Shown in pieces: positions 1-7,438 of a DNA stretch of 47,540 nt. Each line of letters begins with the position of its first letter. The first letter of the stretch is position 1. Under the pieces are notes generated by a model. The model saw only the letters and a program-made list of their open reading frames with translations. It did not search any database and was not told where the DNA came from. A program made the position numbers and the translations under genes. This DNA comes from a virus. The stretch is taken from the IMG/VR virus record IMGVR_UViG_3300028388_000898, positions 1-47,540 of that record. One strand, written 5' to 3'.

Positions 1-231
1 GCCGCTGCCCCTGCCCCGGCTGCGCCCGCCGCCGCTGCCAGCAAGCCGCCTGCGCCGCCTGCTGCGGGAAACGGAGCCCCGGCTGCGGCCAGTGCACCTC
101 CTGCCCCGGCACAGGCGTCCACTGCTGCTGCCCCTCCTGGCCCGACTGCGGATGCCCCGCCTGCTGCGGCATCCCATTCTGACGCACCGCCGCCTCCGCC
201 CGCCGCTGGTGACGGGAACCCGCCGTGGTAA
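1..231 (+). CDS. DUF669-like ssDNA-binding partner protein, C-terminal part (continues from the window end)
   Basis: This is the 76-residue end of the gene that begins at 47018. Frame 1 is open from the first base to TAA at 229-231, and its product is almost pure Ala/Pro with some Gly and Ser, ending in PPW. The last 16 bases of the window equal the first 16. Merging them keeps the frame of the 47018 gene and gives a protein of about 245 residues. The tail looks like the disordered C-terminus of single-stranded DNA-binding proteins, although it ends in an aromatic residue rather than an acidic tip. The low-complexity GCC/CCT run is probably why the assembly was opened here. Confidence 0.75.
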   Translation, partial: AAAPAPAAPAAAASKPPAPPAAGNGAPAAASAPPAPAQASTAAAPPGPTADAPPAAASHSDAPPPPPAAGDGNPPW

Positions 232-289
232 CACGTTAGCAACCACGCCGCCGCTCTTAACCGGGGCGGCGGCTTCTGAGGACACAGAC

Positions 290-646
290 ATGACGACAGC
301 ACCGCCGCTGCCACCGAAAACAAACAGCCTTCCGACGGCTGTGCAACAGTTCGCAACATTGGCTGCACCGCCTCCGCCGCCGAAGGCCACAACACACCGC
401 GTTGAGCCAACGGTTAACCGCAAGGCACCAGACACCACAGTTCAACACGCGTTTGAATTGCTTGATACGTTCGACGGCGACCAGCTCGTTGACCTTGCTG
501 TGTGGATGGCTGAGCACCCGATGCCAAACGTCGACCCGGTTCGCTTGGCGATGGGACACGTCAACGCGCTGAAAGATGCCGAGCTGCTTGACTTCTTGCA
601 GCAATTGAAGGCGCAGTGCGGCGATGACATTTGGTGGCTAGCATGA
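290..646 (+). CDS. Hypothetical protein, 118 aa, downstream of the recombination ATPase pair
   Basis: The start is set at ATG 290, which follows the GAGGACA ribosome-binding motif used across this phage. The frame is open upstream to 92, but that part only mirrors the Ala/Pro repeat of the preceding gene in another frame. Residues 1-40 are Pro-rich and probably unstructured. The rest (about residues 50-118) is predicted mostly helical, with acidic residues, and ends in WWLA. It overlaps the next gene by the ATGA arrangement, so the two are translationally coupled. I do not recognise a family; its position between the Sak4/SSB pair and the nuclease suggests a replication or recombination accessory role. 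Confidence 0.7.
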   Translation: MTTAPPLPPKTNSLPTAVQQFATLAAPPPPPKATTHRVEPTVNRKAPDTTVQHAFELLDTFDGDQLVDLAVWMAEHPMPNVDPVRLAMGHVNALKDAELLDFLQQLKAQCGDDIWWLA

Positions 647-924
647 GACAACTACCTTTTGATCACCTTGCGAACTTTGAACAGTTCGCACAGCAACGCG
701 GATTCCGAAAGGACTTAGCACGCGGCGACTATGAGGTTTGCCGTTTTCTTCAGAGCGGATTGCCGCCTGTCATTCTGTATCGCAAAGAAAAGAGCGTACT
801 TGGGGTGTACTCAATCCGTTACCACCGCGAGCACAACGAATTCTTCAATGCTTGGCGACGGCATGCCGAGCGGCTTGGGCTGGCATGGCCTGAGTACCCA
901 GACGCACAAATAGTTGAGGGTTAA
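643..924 (+). CDS. Hypothetical protein, 93 aa
   Basis: Starts at ATG 643 inside the stop of the previous gene (ATGA overlap). An in-frame TTG at 631 is possible but less likely. The product is a small basic and aromatic-rich protein with no signal peptide, membrane segment or cysteine cluster. It reads as a compact alpha/beta domain (residues 5-70), with a YRKEK segment leading into a beta-like stretch. No family was recognised. It lies 3 bp upstream of the GTG start of the Cas4-like nuclease, so it belongs to the same replication and recombination operon. Confidence 0.7.
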   Translation: MRQLPFDHLANFEQFAQQRGFRKDLARGDYEVCRFLQSGLPPVILYRKEKSVLGVYSIRYHREHNEFFNAWRRHAERLGLAWPEYPDAQIVEG

Positions 925-927
925 CAC

Positions 928-1749
928 GTGGTCGCAATACCAGAACAAAATCTTCTTCGCGACAAGATTGAGCTTCAGCAAATCCCAATCGAACACCGCC
1001 CGTATCTCGGATACAGCGAGCTCGGCGACGTATGCCGCCGAAAGCTGTGGTATCGTTTTCGGTTCATGTTCAAAGAAACAATCACGCCGCGTGTGCACAG
1101 GCTGTTCAGCCGCGGACACCGCGAGGAGCCGATCGTGGTTGCCGACCTGCGTGCTGCTGGCGTAGAATGCAAAAACGTACTGGACGAACAGGTTGAAGTC
1201 ATCGGACCGTGGGGACACGTAAAAGGGCACCCGGACGGCGATGTGTTAGGTGTGCCAGACGCGCCTAAGACATGGCACAACCTGGAGATCAAGACCGCTA
1301 ACGAAAAGCGGTTCACCGAGTTCCAACGCTTTGGCGTGAAGCGCTCGAACCCGAAATACTGGGTACAGGCGAATCAATACATGGGCCACAAGAAACAGAC
1401 GCGAACGCTGTTTGTTGTGGTTAACAAGAACACCGACGAACGCCATTATGAACGCGTTGAGTTCGACAAGGCCGCGTTCGAAATGTGGGAAGGCGTGGCT
1501 GAGGAGATTATTACCGCGACCGAACCCCTCGATAAGATTGCCCACGCCCCGGAGTGGTTCGAATGCAAATACTGCCCAGCGCACGGCATCTGCTGGCAGA
1601 ACGAGCCTATTGCAGTGAGCTGTCGGTCCTGCGCCGCTGTGCACATGATGCCGGATGGCGAATGGCACTGCGGCGACTGGCCGAACAAAGGCGCAATTCC
1701 TCTTCATGTGCAGCGGACAGGGTGTAATGGATACCGTCCTCGCACGTGA
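928..1749 (+). CDS. Cas4/RecB-like PD-(D/E)XK exonuclease with predicted Fe-S cluster
   Basis: The 273-residue product carries the PD-(D/E)XK nuclease core: GHPDGD at 99-104, LEIKT at 118-122 and the QANQY motif at 146-150. It has Cys35 plus Cys212, Cys215 and Cys221, the spacing that in Cas4 and AddB nucleases holds a 4Fe-4S cluster. A further CxxC at 231-234 followed by Cys247 looks like an added zinc knuckle. Such enzymes resect DNA ends for recombination or act on branched replication intermediates. Start is GTG 928, just after the preceding stop. The helicase gene starts inside its last 23 bases, so the two are coupled and probably act together like a two-subunit resection machine. Family assignment is by motif only. 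Confidence 0.85.
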   Translation: MVAIPEQNLLRDKIELQQIPIEHRPYLGYSELGDVCRRKLWYRFRFMFKETITPRVHRLFSRGHREEPIVVADLRAAGVECKNVLDEQVEVIGPWGHVKGHPDGDVLGVPDAPKTWHNLEIKTANEKRFTEFQRFGVKRSNPKYWVQANQYMGHKKQTRTLFVVVNKNTDERHYERVEFDKAAFEMWEGVAEEIITATEPLDKIAHAPEWFECKYCPAHGICWQNEPIAVSCRSCAAVHMMPDGEWHCGDWPNKGAIPLHVQRTGCNGYRPRT

Positions 1750-3400
1750 CGGCAGTGCCGATCGCTGGTATCAGGTCGAAGCGGTAAACGGCGTCTTTCA
1801 CTGGTTCTACGAGGGCAACGGCGGCAACCCGCTCGTCGTATGCCCGACGGGAGCTGGAAAGAGTCGCATCATGGGCAGGTTCTGCCGCATGGTGTTGGAT
1901 CGCTGGCCTGATCAGGAGATACTAATTCTGACGCACGTGGGCAAGCTAGTTGAACAGGACGCTGAAGCTGTGCGCAAGTATCTGCCGGACAGCGCTGTTG
2001 GCGTGTTTAGCGCTGGTCTCGGCCTGAAACAACGTCGGCGCATAACGGTTGCCAGCATCCAAACAGCAGCGAATAGCCCGCACTATTTTCGCGGGATCAC
2101 GATCGTACTGGTGGACGAGTGCCACCGTATACCGCACAAGGCCGTCGGACAATACCGCAAGTTCTTAGACTTGTTCACGTGCCCCGTTGTGGGGTTAACT
2201 GCAACGCATTTCCGACTTGGAACTGGATATCTGCACGAAGGCGATGAACGCCTGTTTACTGGCGTATGCTACGAAGTTGACTTGCTAACGCTGGTTGATC
2301 AGGGCTATTTGTCCGACATGATTGCACGCGAACCCACAATCGAAATGAACACCAACGGCGTCCGCAAAGCAGGCGGCGACTTCGTTGTGCGTGCGCTGGC
2401 AGAGCAGCTTGACAGGGAAGAGCTTACCGCGCAGATCTGCGACGACCTTGTGCAGTACAAAGAACGCTATCGGAAATGGCTATTGTTTGCGATCGACGTC
2501 AAGCACGCTGAGCACGTGCAACACGCACTGCTGGAACGTGGCATTGTGGCCGCTGTCGTGCACTCTAAGCAGAGCAAAGGGGCCAACGATACAAGTATCG
2601 CCAAGTTCGAAGAAGGTAGTGCACAAGCGCTCGTATCCATTGAGACACTGACAACTGGATACGACTGCCCTAGCGTGGATCTTGTCGGGCTGCTACGTCC
2701 TACGGCGTCACCTGTACTACATATTCAGATGCTTGGCCGTGGGTCGCGGGTTGTGTATGCTGACGGACACATACTCGACACGCCTGAGCAGCGGCTAGCG
2801 GCTATTGCTGCTGGACCGAAACCGCACTGTATCGTCCGCGATTATGCTGGCAATATCAAACGGCTTGGGCCAATTAACGCCGTCCAGGTGCAGGCTAAAA
2901 AGAAAAAGGGTGCGGGCGAAGCAATCACGAAAGTGTGCCCAGATTGCGGGCTAATGGTCGCGGGAAGTGTGCGCATCTGCCCATCTTGCAAACATGAATT
3001 CGTCTTCAAGCAAAAGCTCAAAACAAAGGCAGGCAAAGACGAAGTTATTACCCGTAGAAAACAAGCGGAGCCGCCGAAGAAACACCGTGTTACATTGCAT
3101 GTAGACGCGGTCGCGTATGGACTGTATGTTGGGCGCTCAGGAAAACAGACGTTGCATGTTGTGTATACATGCGGTTATCAAACGTATACGGAATACAAAC
3201 TGTTCGACGCTGCGTCAACTGCATGGTTCATTTCGAAACGCTGGTGGAACGACCGCACGTTAGACAAGCGACGCGGTGTTCCTAAGACATCGCAGGAAGC
3301 GCACAAGCGCGCAATGAGCGGGGAGCTATTACCGCCGCGAGAAATTACTGTGGAACTTGGCGGCAAGTACCCGGACATTGTTAATTACAAAGTGAGGTGA
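1727..3400 (+). CDS. SF2 DEAD/DEAH-type DNA helicase with zinc ribbon
   Basis: The 557-residue product has superfamily 2 helicase motifs: Walker A CPTGAGKS at 39-46, DECH at 130-133, the motif III-like GLTAT, and a late GRGSR motif VI. After the two RecA-like domains come four cysteines as two CxxC pairs (CPDC and CPSC, around residues 405-425), a zinc ribbon, then a basic C-terminal domain of about 120 residues. The start is placed at ATG 1727, inside the nuclease gene; an ATG at 1655 would overlap more. It is a likely DNA-unwinding partner for the Cas4-like nuclease just upstream or a replication helicase. The stop is followed 3 bp later by the GTG of queD. Confidence 0.9.
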   Translation: MDTVLARDGSADRWYQVEAVNGVFHWFYEGNGGNPLVVCPTGAGKSRIMGRFCRMVLDRWPDQEILILTHVGKLVEQDAEAVRKYLPDSAVGVFSAGLGLKQRRRITVASIQTAANSPHYFRGITIVLVDECHRIPHKAVGQYRKFLDLFTCPVVGLTATHFRLGTGYLHEGDERLFTGVCYEVDLLTLVDQGYLSDMIAREPTIEMNTNGVRKAGGDFVVRALAEQLDREELTAQICDDLVQYKERYRKWLLFAIDVKHAEHVQHALLERGIVAAVVHSKQSKGANDTSIAKFEEGSAQALVSIETLTTGYDCPSVDLVGLLRPTASPVLHIQMLGRGSRVVYADGHILDTPEQRLAAIAAGPKPHCIVRDYAGNIKRLGPINAVQVQAKKKKGAGEAITKVCPDCGLMVAGSVRICPSCKHEFVFKQKLKTKAGKDEVITRRKQAEPPKKHRVTLHVDAVAYGLYVGRSGKQTLHVVYTCGYQTYTEYKLFDAASTAWFISKRWWNDRTLDKRRGVPKTSQEAHKRAMSGELLPPREITVELGGKYPDIVNYKVR

Positions 3401-3403
3401 TAC

Positions 3404-3910
3404 GTGTTAATCCGAAAACTGTTCAAATTCGAAGCGGCGCACGTTGTCCGCAACTGCGAGCGAAGCCGACGCTGCTCGTTTAACATCCACGGGCACAGTT
3501 TCATCGTGGAGCTGAAACTCGGCGCAACGGTTAACGACCTAGACCGCGCTGCAATGGTCAAGGACTTCGGCGCACTGCATGAAGTTAAGCATTTGATCGA
3601 CAAGTTCGACCATGCGTACATTCTGGGGCCAGACGACAGCGTGGACTTCCGGTCCTTCATCATGCAGCATAACGAGCGCTGGATTCAGCTGCCGGTTAAC
3701 CCGAGCGCTGAAGCGCTTGCGGTGTTGCTGTTTGGTCAGGTGTCTGCGCTGCCGTCGATGCGGGGCTTGCACGTGCACAGCGTAACAGTACACGAGACCG
3801 CGACAGGTTACGCCGAAGCATTCCATGACGACTGGCTGGCGTTTGTTGCTGCATGCGACAGCACCGACGTTATCTATTCAGAACCGGGCAAGGACTACGT
3901 CTATGAATAA
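3404..3910 (+). CDS. queD: 6-carboxy-5,6,7,8-tetrahydropterin synthase (QueD)
   Basis: A 168-residue member of the 6-pyruvoyl-tetrahydropterin synthase/QueD family. It converts 7,8-dihydroneopterin triphosphate to 6-carboxytetrahydropterin, the second step from GTP to preQ0. Visible signatures are FEAAH (zinc His13), a catalytic-type Cys24 followed by HGHSF (His29, His31), and a conserved helix with DF and D-H residues near 50-70. Start is GTG 3404. The FolE-fusion gene starts 8 bp before its stop, and QueC and DpdA follow, so the gene sits in a dedicated 7-deazaguanine operon. The C-terminal part is longer than in bacterial QueD (~120 residues). Confidence 0.9.
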   Translation: MLIRKLFKFEAAHVVRNCERSRRCSFNIHGHSFIVELKLGATVNDLDRAAMVKDFGALHEVKHLIDKFDHAYILGPDDSVDFRSFIMQHNERWIQLPVNPSAEALAVLLFGQVSALPSMRGLHVHSVTVHETATGYAEAFHDDWLAFVAACDSTDVIYSEPGKDYVYE

Positions 3911-4808
3911 ACACTATTTCACACACGCCGACTTGCTTGAGCGGGCGCGTCAGCTTGTACCTGATCCTCAACTGTACGCCAAAGGCGGACAGCCGCTACG
4001 TGTATACCCGATACCCCGCGGAGGCGTACCGGCTGCATACCTACTCAAAGCTGCGTCGGAAGTGTGGGCGATACATATTTGCGCCAACCCGCAAGATGCA
4101 GACGTGTTCGTTGATGACATCATCGACAGCGGTGCAACGATGGAACGGTATTGCGACCAGTACCCCGGAATCCCGTTTCTTGCTTTGGTGGACAAGACCG
4201 ACCCGGCTGACGCGGCTTTGGATTGGGTTGTGTTTCCGTGGGAAGAAACAGATGCCGCCTCGGCAGAGGAGGACATCGTTCGCCGTATGCTGCAAGTTAT
4301 CGGTGAGGACCCAGACCGTGAAGGTTTGCGGGATACACCGAAACGCGTTCTGAAAGCGTGGCGCACGTGGTTCGGTGGCTACGGGAAAGATGTTGCACAA
4401 GTCATGAAAGTGTTTGAAGACGGCGCAGACGGCTGTGACGAAATGGTACTGGTCAAGGACATCCCCGTCTTTAGCCACTGCGAACACCACATCGCGCCGA
4501 TCCTCGGTGTTGCCCATGTAGCGTACATACCAAACGGCAAGATTCTCGGTCTGTCCAAGATCGCTCGCGTTGTGGACATCTTTGCCCGCCGACTGCAAGT
4601 GCAAGAGCGGCTCACTAACAACATCGCAGATGCGTTGCAAGAGCACCTGGAACCGCTCGGTGTTGCTGTGGTTATCACAGCAGAGCACACATGCATGACG
4701 ACGCGTGGTGTTCAGATCGCAGGCGGGCGCACAACAACGTCGGCCATGCGCGGCGCGTTCCGTGACAACCCGGAGACGCGTGCTGAGTACATGGGGCTGA
4801 TTAAATAG
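3903..4808 (+). CDS. folE: Fusion: Gpt-like purine phosphoribosyltransferase + GTP cyclohydrolase I (FolE)
   Basis: The 301-residue product has two enzymes in one chain. Residues ~30-115 match the type I phosphoribosyltransferase fold: PRGG at 39-42, the PRPP loop [10 protein letters not shown] at 70-79, and a hood segment ending DWVVFPWE (107-114), very like the end of bacterial xanthine-guanine phosphoribosyltransferase (Gpt). Residues ~120-301 are GTP cyclohydrolase I: zinc site CEHH (193-196), Cys264 in CMTTRG, and the GLSK and QVQERLT motifs. FolE opens GTP to dihydroneopterin triphosphate, the QueD substrate. The start at ATG 3903 overlaps queD. The fusion suggests that guanine or xanthine salvage feeds FolE (inference). 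Both active-site sets look intact. Confidence 0.9.
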   Translation: MNKHYFTHADLLERARQLVPDPQLYAKGGQPLRVYPIPRGGVPAAYLLKAASEVWAIHICANPQDADVFVDDIIDSGATMERYCDQYPGIPFLALVDKTDPADAALDWVVFPWEETDAASAEEDIVRRMLQVIGEDPDREGLRDTPKRVLKAWRTWFGGYGKDVAQVMKVFEDGADGCDEMVLVKDIPVFSHCEHHIAPILGVAHVAYIPNGKILGLSKIARVVDIFARRLQVQERLTNNIADALQEHLEPLGVAVVITAEHTCMTTRGVQIAGGRTTTSAMRGAFRDNPETRAEYMGLIK

Positions 4809-4816
4809 GGGGCAGT

Positions 4817-5509
4817 ATGAACGAAGTCATTCTTTACAGTGCAGGCATGGACAGCCATGTCCTCGCACACGCATTCCCGGACGCGCAACTGGTGTACATC
4901 GACAGCGGCGCACGCTATTCCAAGAAAGAGCGCGAAAGCATCAAACGCACGGCACCGCGTGACGTCACAGTTGTTGACGGTGTACTTGACCTTAGCCGGT
5001 ACGAACGCGAGGACGCTATTGTGCCCGCGCGAAACCTGTTGCTTGCAACGGTTGCCAGCTTCTACGGCGAGCGCATCTACATCGGGGCAACGGCTGGCGA
5101 CAACAGCACCGACAAGGACTTCGAGTTCGCGCGACTGGCAGGCGGCGTGCTGTCGCACGTGTATGACAGCCACCATTTCCCCGGTAAGGGCGAAGTCAGC
5201 ATTGAACTCCCGCTCAAGAACATGGCGAAGTCCGCGCTCGTGGAATGGTATCGCGGAGAGTTTGGCGAGGCCGACACGCTGGCAGCAACAACGTCCTGCT
5301 ATTCCAGCGACGATGGACATTGCGGCGCGTGCAAAGCGTGCCTTCGCAAGTGGCTTGCATTCGAAGTTAACGGTATCGCATTGGACAGCATGTTCGCACT
5401 AAACCCGCGTGATTGGGACGGCTGGCAGATGCTGGTCAAACAGATCCGCACGGGTACGCCGTGGCGCGGCGCAGCCGAGGACGCTGACGTTTTGTCGATG
5501 TTCGGGTGA
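4817..5509 (+). CDS. queC: 7-cyano-7-deazaguanine synthase (QueC)
   Basis: A 230-residue PP-loop ATPase: SAGMDS at 8-13 is the ATP-binding loop (variant of SGGxDS). A C-terminal zinc site is formed by Cys161, Cys169, Cys172 and Cys175. QueC turns 7-carboxy-7-deazaguanine into preQ0 using ATP and ammonia. ATG 4817 follows a GGGGGCAG ribosome-binding site. It lies between the Gpt-FolE fusion and the DpdA-like gene. The product is slightly divergent from bacterial QueC in the P-loop, and no fused glutamine amidotransferase is present, unlike the Gat-QueC proteins that make the G+ base. preQ0 (or a base derived from it by a host enzyme) is therefore the expected product. Confidence 0.88.
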   Translation: MNEVILYSAGMDSHVLAHAFPDAQLVYIDSGARYSKKERESIKRTAPRDVTVVDGVLDLSRYEREDAIVPARNLLLATVASFYGERIYIGATAGDNSTDKDFEFARLAGGVLSHVYDSHHFPGKGEVSIELPLKNMAKSALVEWYRGEFGEADTLAATTSCYSSDDGHCGACKACLRKWLAFEVNGIALDSMFALNPRDWDGWQMLVKQIRTGTPWRGAAEDADVLSMFG

Positions 5510-5513
5510 CCTC

Positions 5514-6455
5514 ATGCCCATCCGGTTTTACTTTTCAGGCGTAGAGGCCATTCAGCGAGGTTCGCCGCTCTACGATCACGTTGTTGGCTACTGTCAACAC
5601 CGCCTGCAATCGTGCCACGGTAGCTATATCAAGAACGCGTACCGCTGGATGGAGCGAGCAGTCGAACTTGGCGTTGCTAGTAATATCACAATGCTGTTGG
5701 ACTCCGGTGCGTTCACGGCGTGGAGCATTGGTAAGCCGATGCACCTCGCGCACTTGCAGCCGATCTACGAGGATATTTGGAACCGCTTTGGCGAGCACTT
5801 TGCTGAAATGTGGTTTATCAACCTGGACGTGATCCCGGGTAGCCGCGAACGACAAGCCACCGCAAAAGAGGTTGAGCAAGCGCTAATTGATTCGGACGTT
5901 AACTTCAAAAAGCTGGTTGCCGCTATCGGACCGCGTGTACTGCCCGTGTTTCACCAAGGCGAGCCGTGGGAGCGGTTAACGGCGTGCGAAGATATGTCCA
6001 GCTACGTGTGCATCTCGCCACGTCAAACGCTAGCAGAACACGTTCGGGTCGCGTGGCTTAACGATGTGTCAACACGGCACAGACCTGAAACCCGGTTGCA
6101 CGGGCTGGCAACCACCGGAGCACGATCTGTGCGTGCTTGCGACTGGTTTAGCGTAGACTCAGCGTCTTGGGTAATGGTCGGCGCGATGGGAAATATTCTG
6201 TTGCCCGCGAACGGTTGGGTGCAGCCGGTTAGCATCTCGGCCGAAAGCCCTAACACCAAAGAAGCCGGGAAGCACGTTGCCAACATGCCACCAACAACGG
6301 TCGACCACATTTCCAAGCAAGTGAAGCACTACGGCTTTGACTTGGATTGGCTTGTAAGCGACCCGGGATATCGCATGGCGTTCAACTTGCACGTCGTACA
6401 GGACGCGATCACGCGCATCGAACCGATCGCTGTGCATCAACGAGGACTCTTCTAA
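5514..6455 (+). CDS. dpdA: DpdA-like DNA guanine transglycosylase
   Basis: The 313-residue product resembles phage DpdA, a relative of tRNA-guanine transglycosylase that swaps guanine in DNA for a 7-deazaguanine. Supporting motifs are LDSGAFTAW (62-70) and NLDVIPG (103-109), each with a candidate catalytic Asp at the end of a TIM-barrel strand. A PVFHQGE strand, a CISPR segment and a HGLATTG loop follow in barrel order. It lacks the zinc-binding Cys cluster of tRNA enzymes, as phage DpdA does. The start is ATG 5514, 4 bp after queC; an upstream in-frame start would run through queC. Its stop overlaps the clamp gene start (TAATG). The neighbours strongly support DNA modification. Confidence 0.85.
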   Translation: MPIRFYFSGVEAIQRGSPLYDHVVGYCQHRLQSCHGSYIKNAYRWMERAVELGVASNITMLLDSGAFTAWSIGKPMHLAHLQPIYEDIWNRFGEHFAEMWFINLDVIPGSRERQATAKEVEQALIDSDVNFKKLVAAIGPRVLPVFHQGEPWERLTACEDMSSYVCISPRQTLAEHVRVAWLNDVSTRHRPETRLHGLATTGARSVRACDWFSVDSASWVMVGAMGNILLPANGWVQPVSISAESPNTKEAGKHVANMPPTTVDHISKQVKHYGFDLDWLVSDPGYRMAFNLHVVQDAITRIEPIAVHQRGLF

Positions 6456-7438
6456 TGCTTGACGCGTTGCAGTTTGTGAAAGGCACTGTTATTGAAAAAA
6501 GCGTCACACCGCATCTAACGCACGTACGCATCGCTGACGGTCGCGTGACGGCAACAGACGGAACTGTTACGTTGTCGGCTCCAATCGCATTGGACTTGCA
6601 AGCATTGCCACGCGCCGCGCCGTTTGTCAAGGCTGTTGCCAAGTGCAAAGACGAAGCCGCGATCTACATGACGGACAAGGGGCGGTTAGGCGTGCGCAGC
6701 GGAAAGTTTCGCGCGTATATTGAATGCCTGCCGGAGGAGCATGCGCAGATGTTTTCGCAGCCTGAAGGCAACGTTAGCGAAATCGATGCTTCGCTTCCGT
6801 TGCTGACTGTACTGCGTACTATGCTTCCGTTCATCGGAAAGGATGCTAGCCGTGAGTGGAGCAGAGGCGTTCTGCTGACGGGTAATAGTTGCTTCGCAAC
6901 CAATAACATCGTTTTGATTGAGCACTGGCTAGGGAATACAGCATTTCCAGTTCACGTTAATCTGCCTGAGAAGGCGATCAAAGAGCTGTTGCGTATCAAC
7001 AAGCCGCCAACGCACATCCAAACAACCGCGAACAGCGCGACATTCCACTATGCTGACGGAGCATGGCTGCAAACGCGGCTATACGATCTGCAATGGCCCA
7101 ACGTACGCGCGATGCTGGAAGCTGCACCGCTTTCGCAGCCCTTCACCCATACCAGCGCATTAGCTGAGGCGCTGCGCACGGTACAGGAGCTTACAGAGGG
7201 GCTTGGAGCGTATATCAAAGACGGCGTTGTTAACACATCGCGACAAGACGGCGAAGGTGCAAGCTACGACGTCGACGAACTAGCAGGCGTCGAGCTTACA
7301 GTTAACATCCAGCAAGCGGCGGCGGTGTGTGATCTTGCGCAGCAGATCGACTTTTCGACATATCCAAAGGCGATGCCGTGGCGCGGAAAAACAGCGTACG
7401 GCGGATCGGTTCGCGGGCTGTTAATGGGTATGCGTTGA
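6455..7438 (+). CDS. DNA polymerase sliding-clamp-like protein (beta clamp family)
   Basis: The 327-residue product reads like a divergent bacterial beta clamp. It has repeated beta-alpha units, a VTATDG strand near the N-terminus (residues 28-33), and a middle segment where a DGAWLQTRLYD strand leads into QWPN, as in clamps where this strand precedes the inter-domain linker. The C-terminal third carries insertions. It starts at ATG 6455 overlapping the dpdA stop and ends with TGATG overlapping the polymerase start. That coupling fits a processivity factor made with its polymerase. Similar clamp-like proteins occur beside family A polymerases in other phages. The assignment is by pattern only. 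Confidence 0.65.
   Translation: MLDALQFVKGTVIEKSVTPHLTHVRIADGRVTATDGTVTLSAPIALDLQALPRAAPFVKAVAKCKDEAAIYMTDKGRLGVRSGKFRAYIECLPEEHAQMFSQPEGNVSEIDASLPLLTVLRTMLPFIGKDASREWSRGVLLTGNSCFATNNIVLIEHWLGNTAFPVHVNLPEKAIKELLRINKPPTHIQTTANSATFHYADGAWLQTRLYDLQWPNVRAMLEAAPLSQPFTHTSALAEALRTVQELTEGLGAYIKDGVVNTSRQDGEGASYDVDELAGVELTVNIQQAAAVCDLAQQIDFSTYPKAMPWRGKTAYGGSVRGLLMGMR

Noticed and set aside
92-289. Upstream extension of the 290 gene
   Set aside because: It is another frame of the Ala/Pro-coding repeat; the ribosome-binding site GAGGACA points to ATG 290.
5409-5513. Earlier start for the DpdA-like gene
   Set aside because: It would run through the end of queC; ATG 5514 gives the expected N-terminal strand and spacing.
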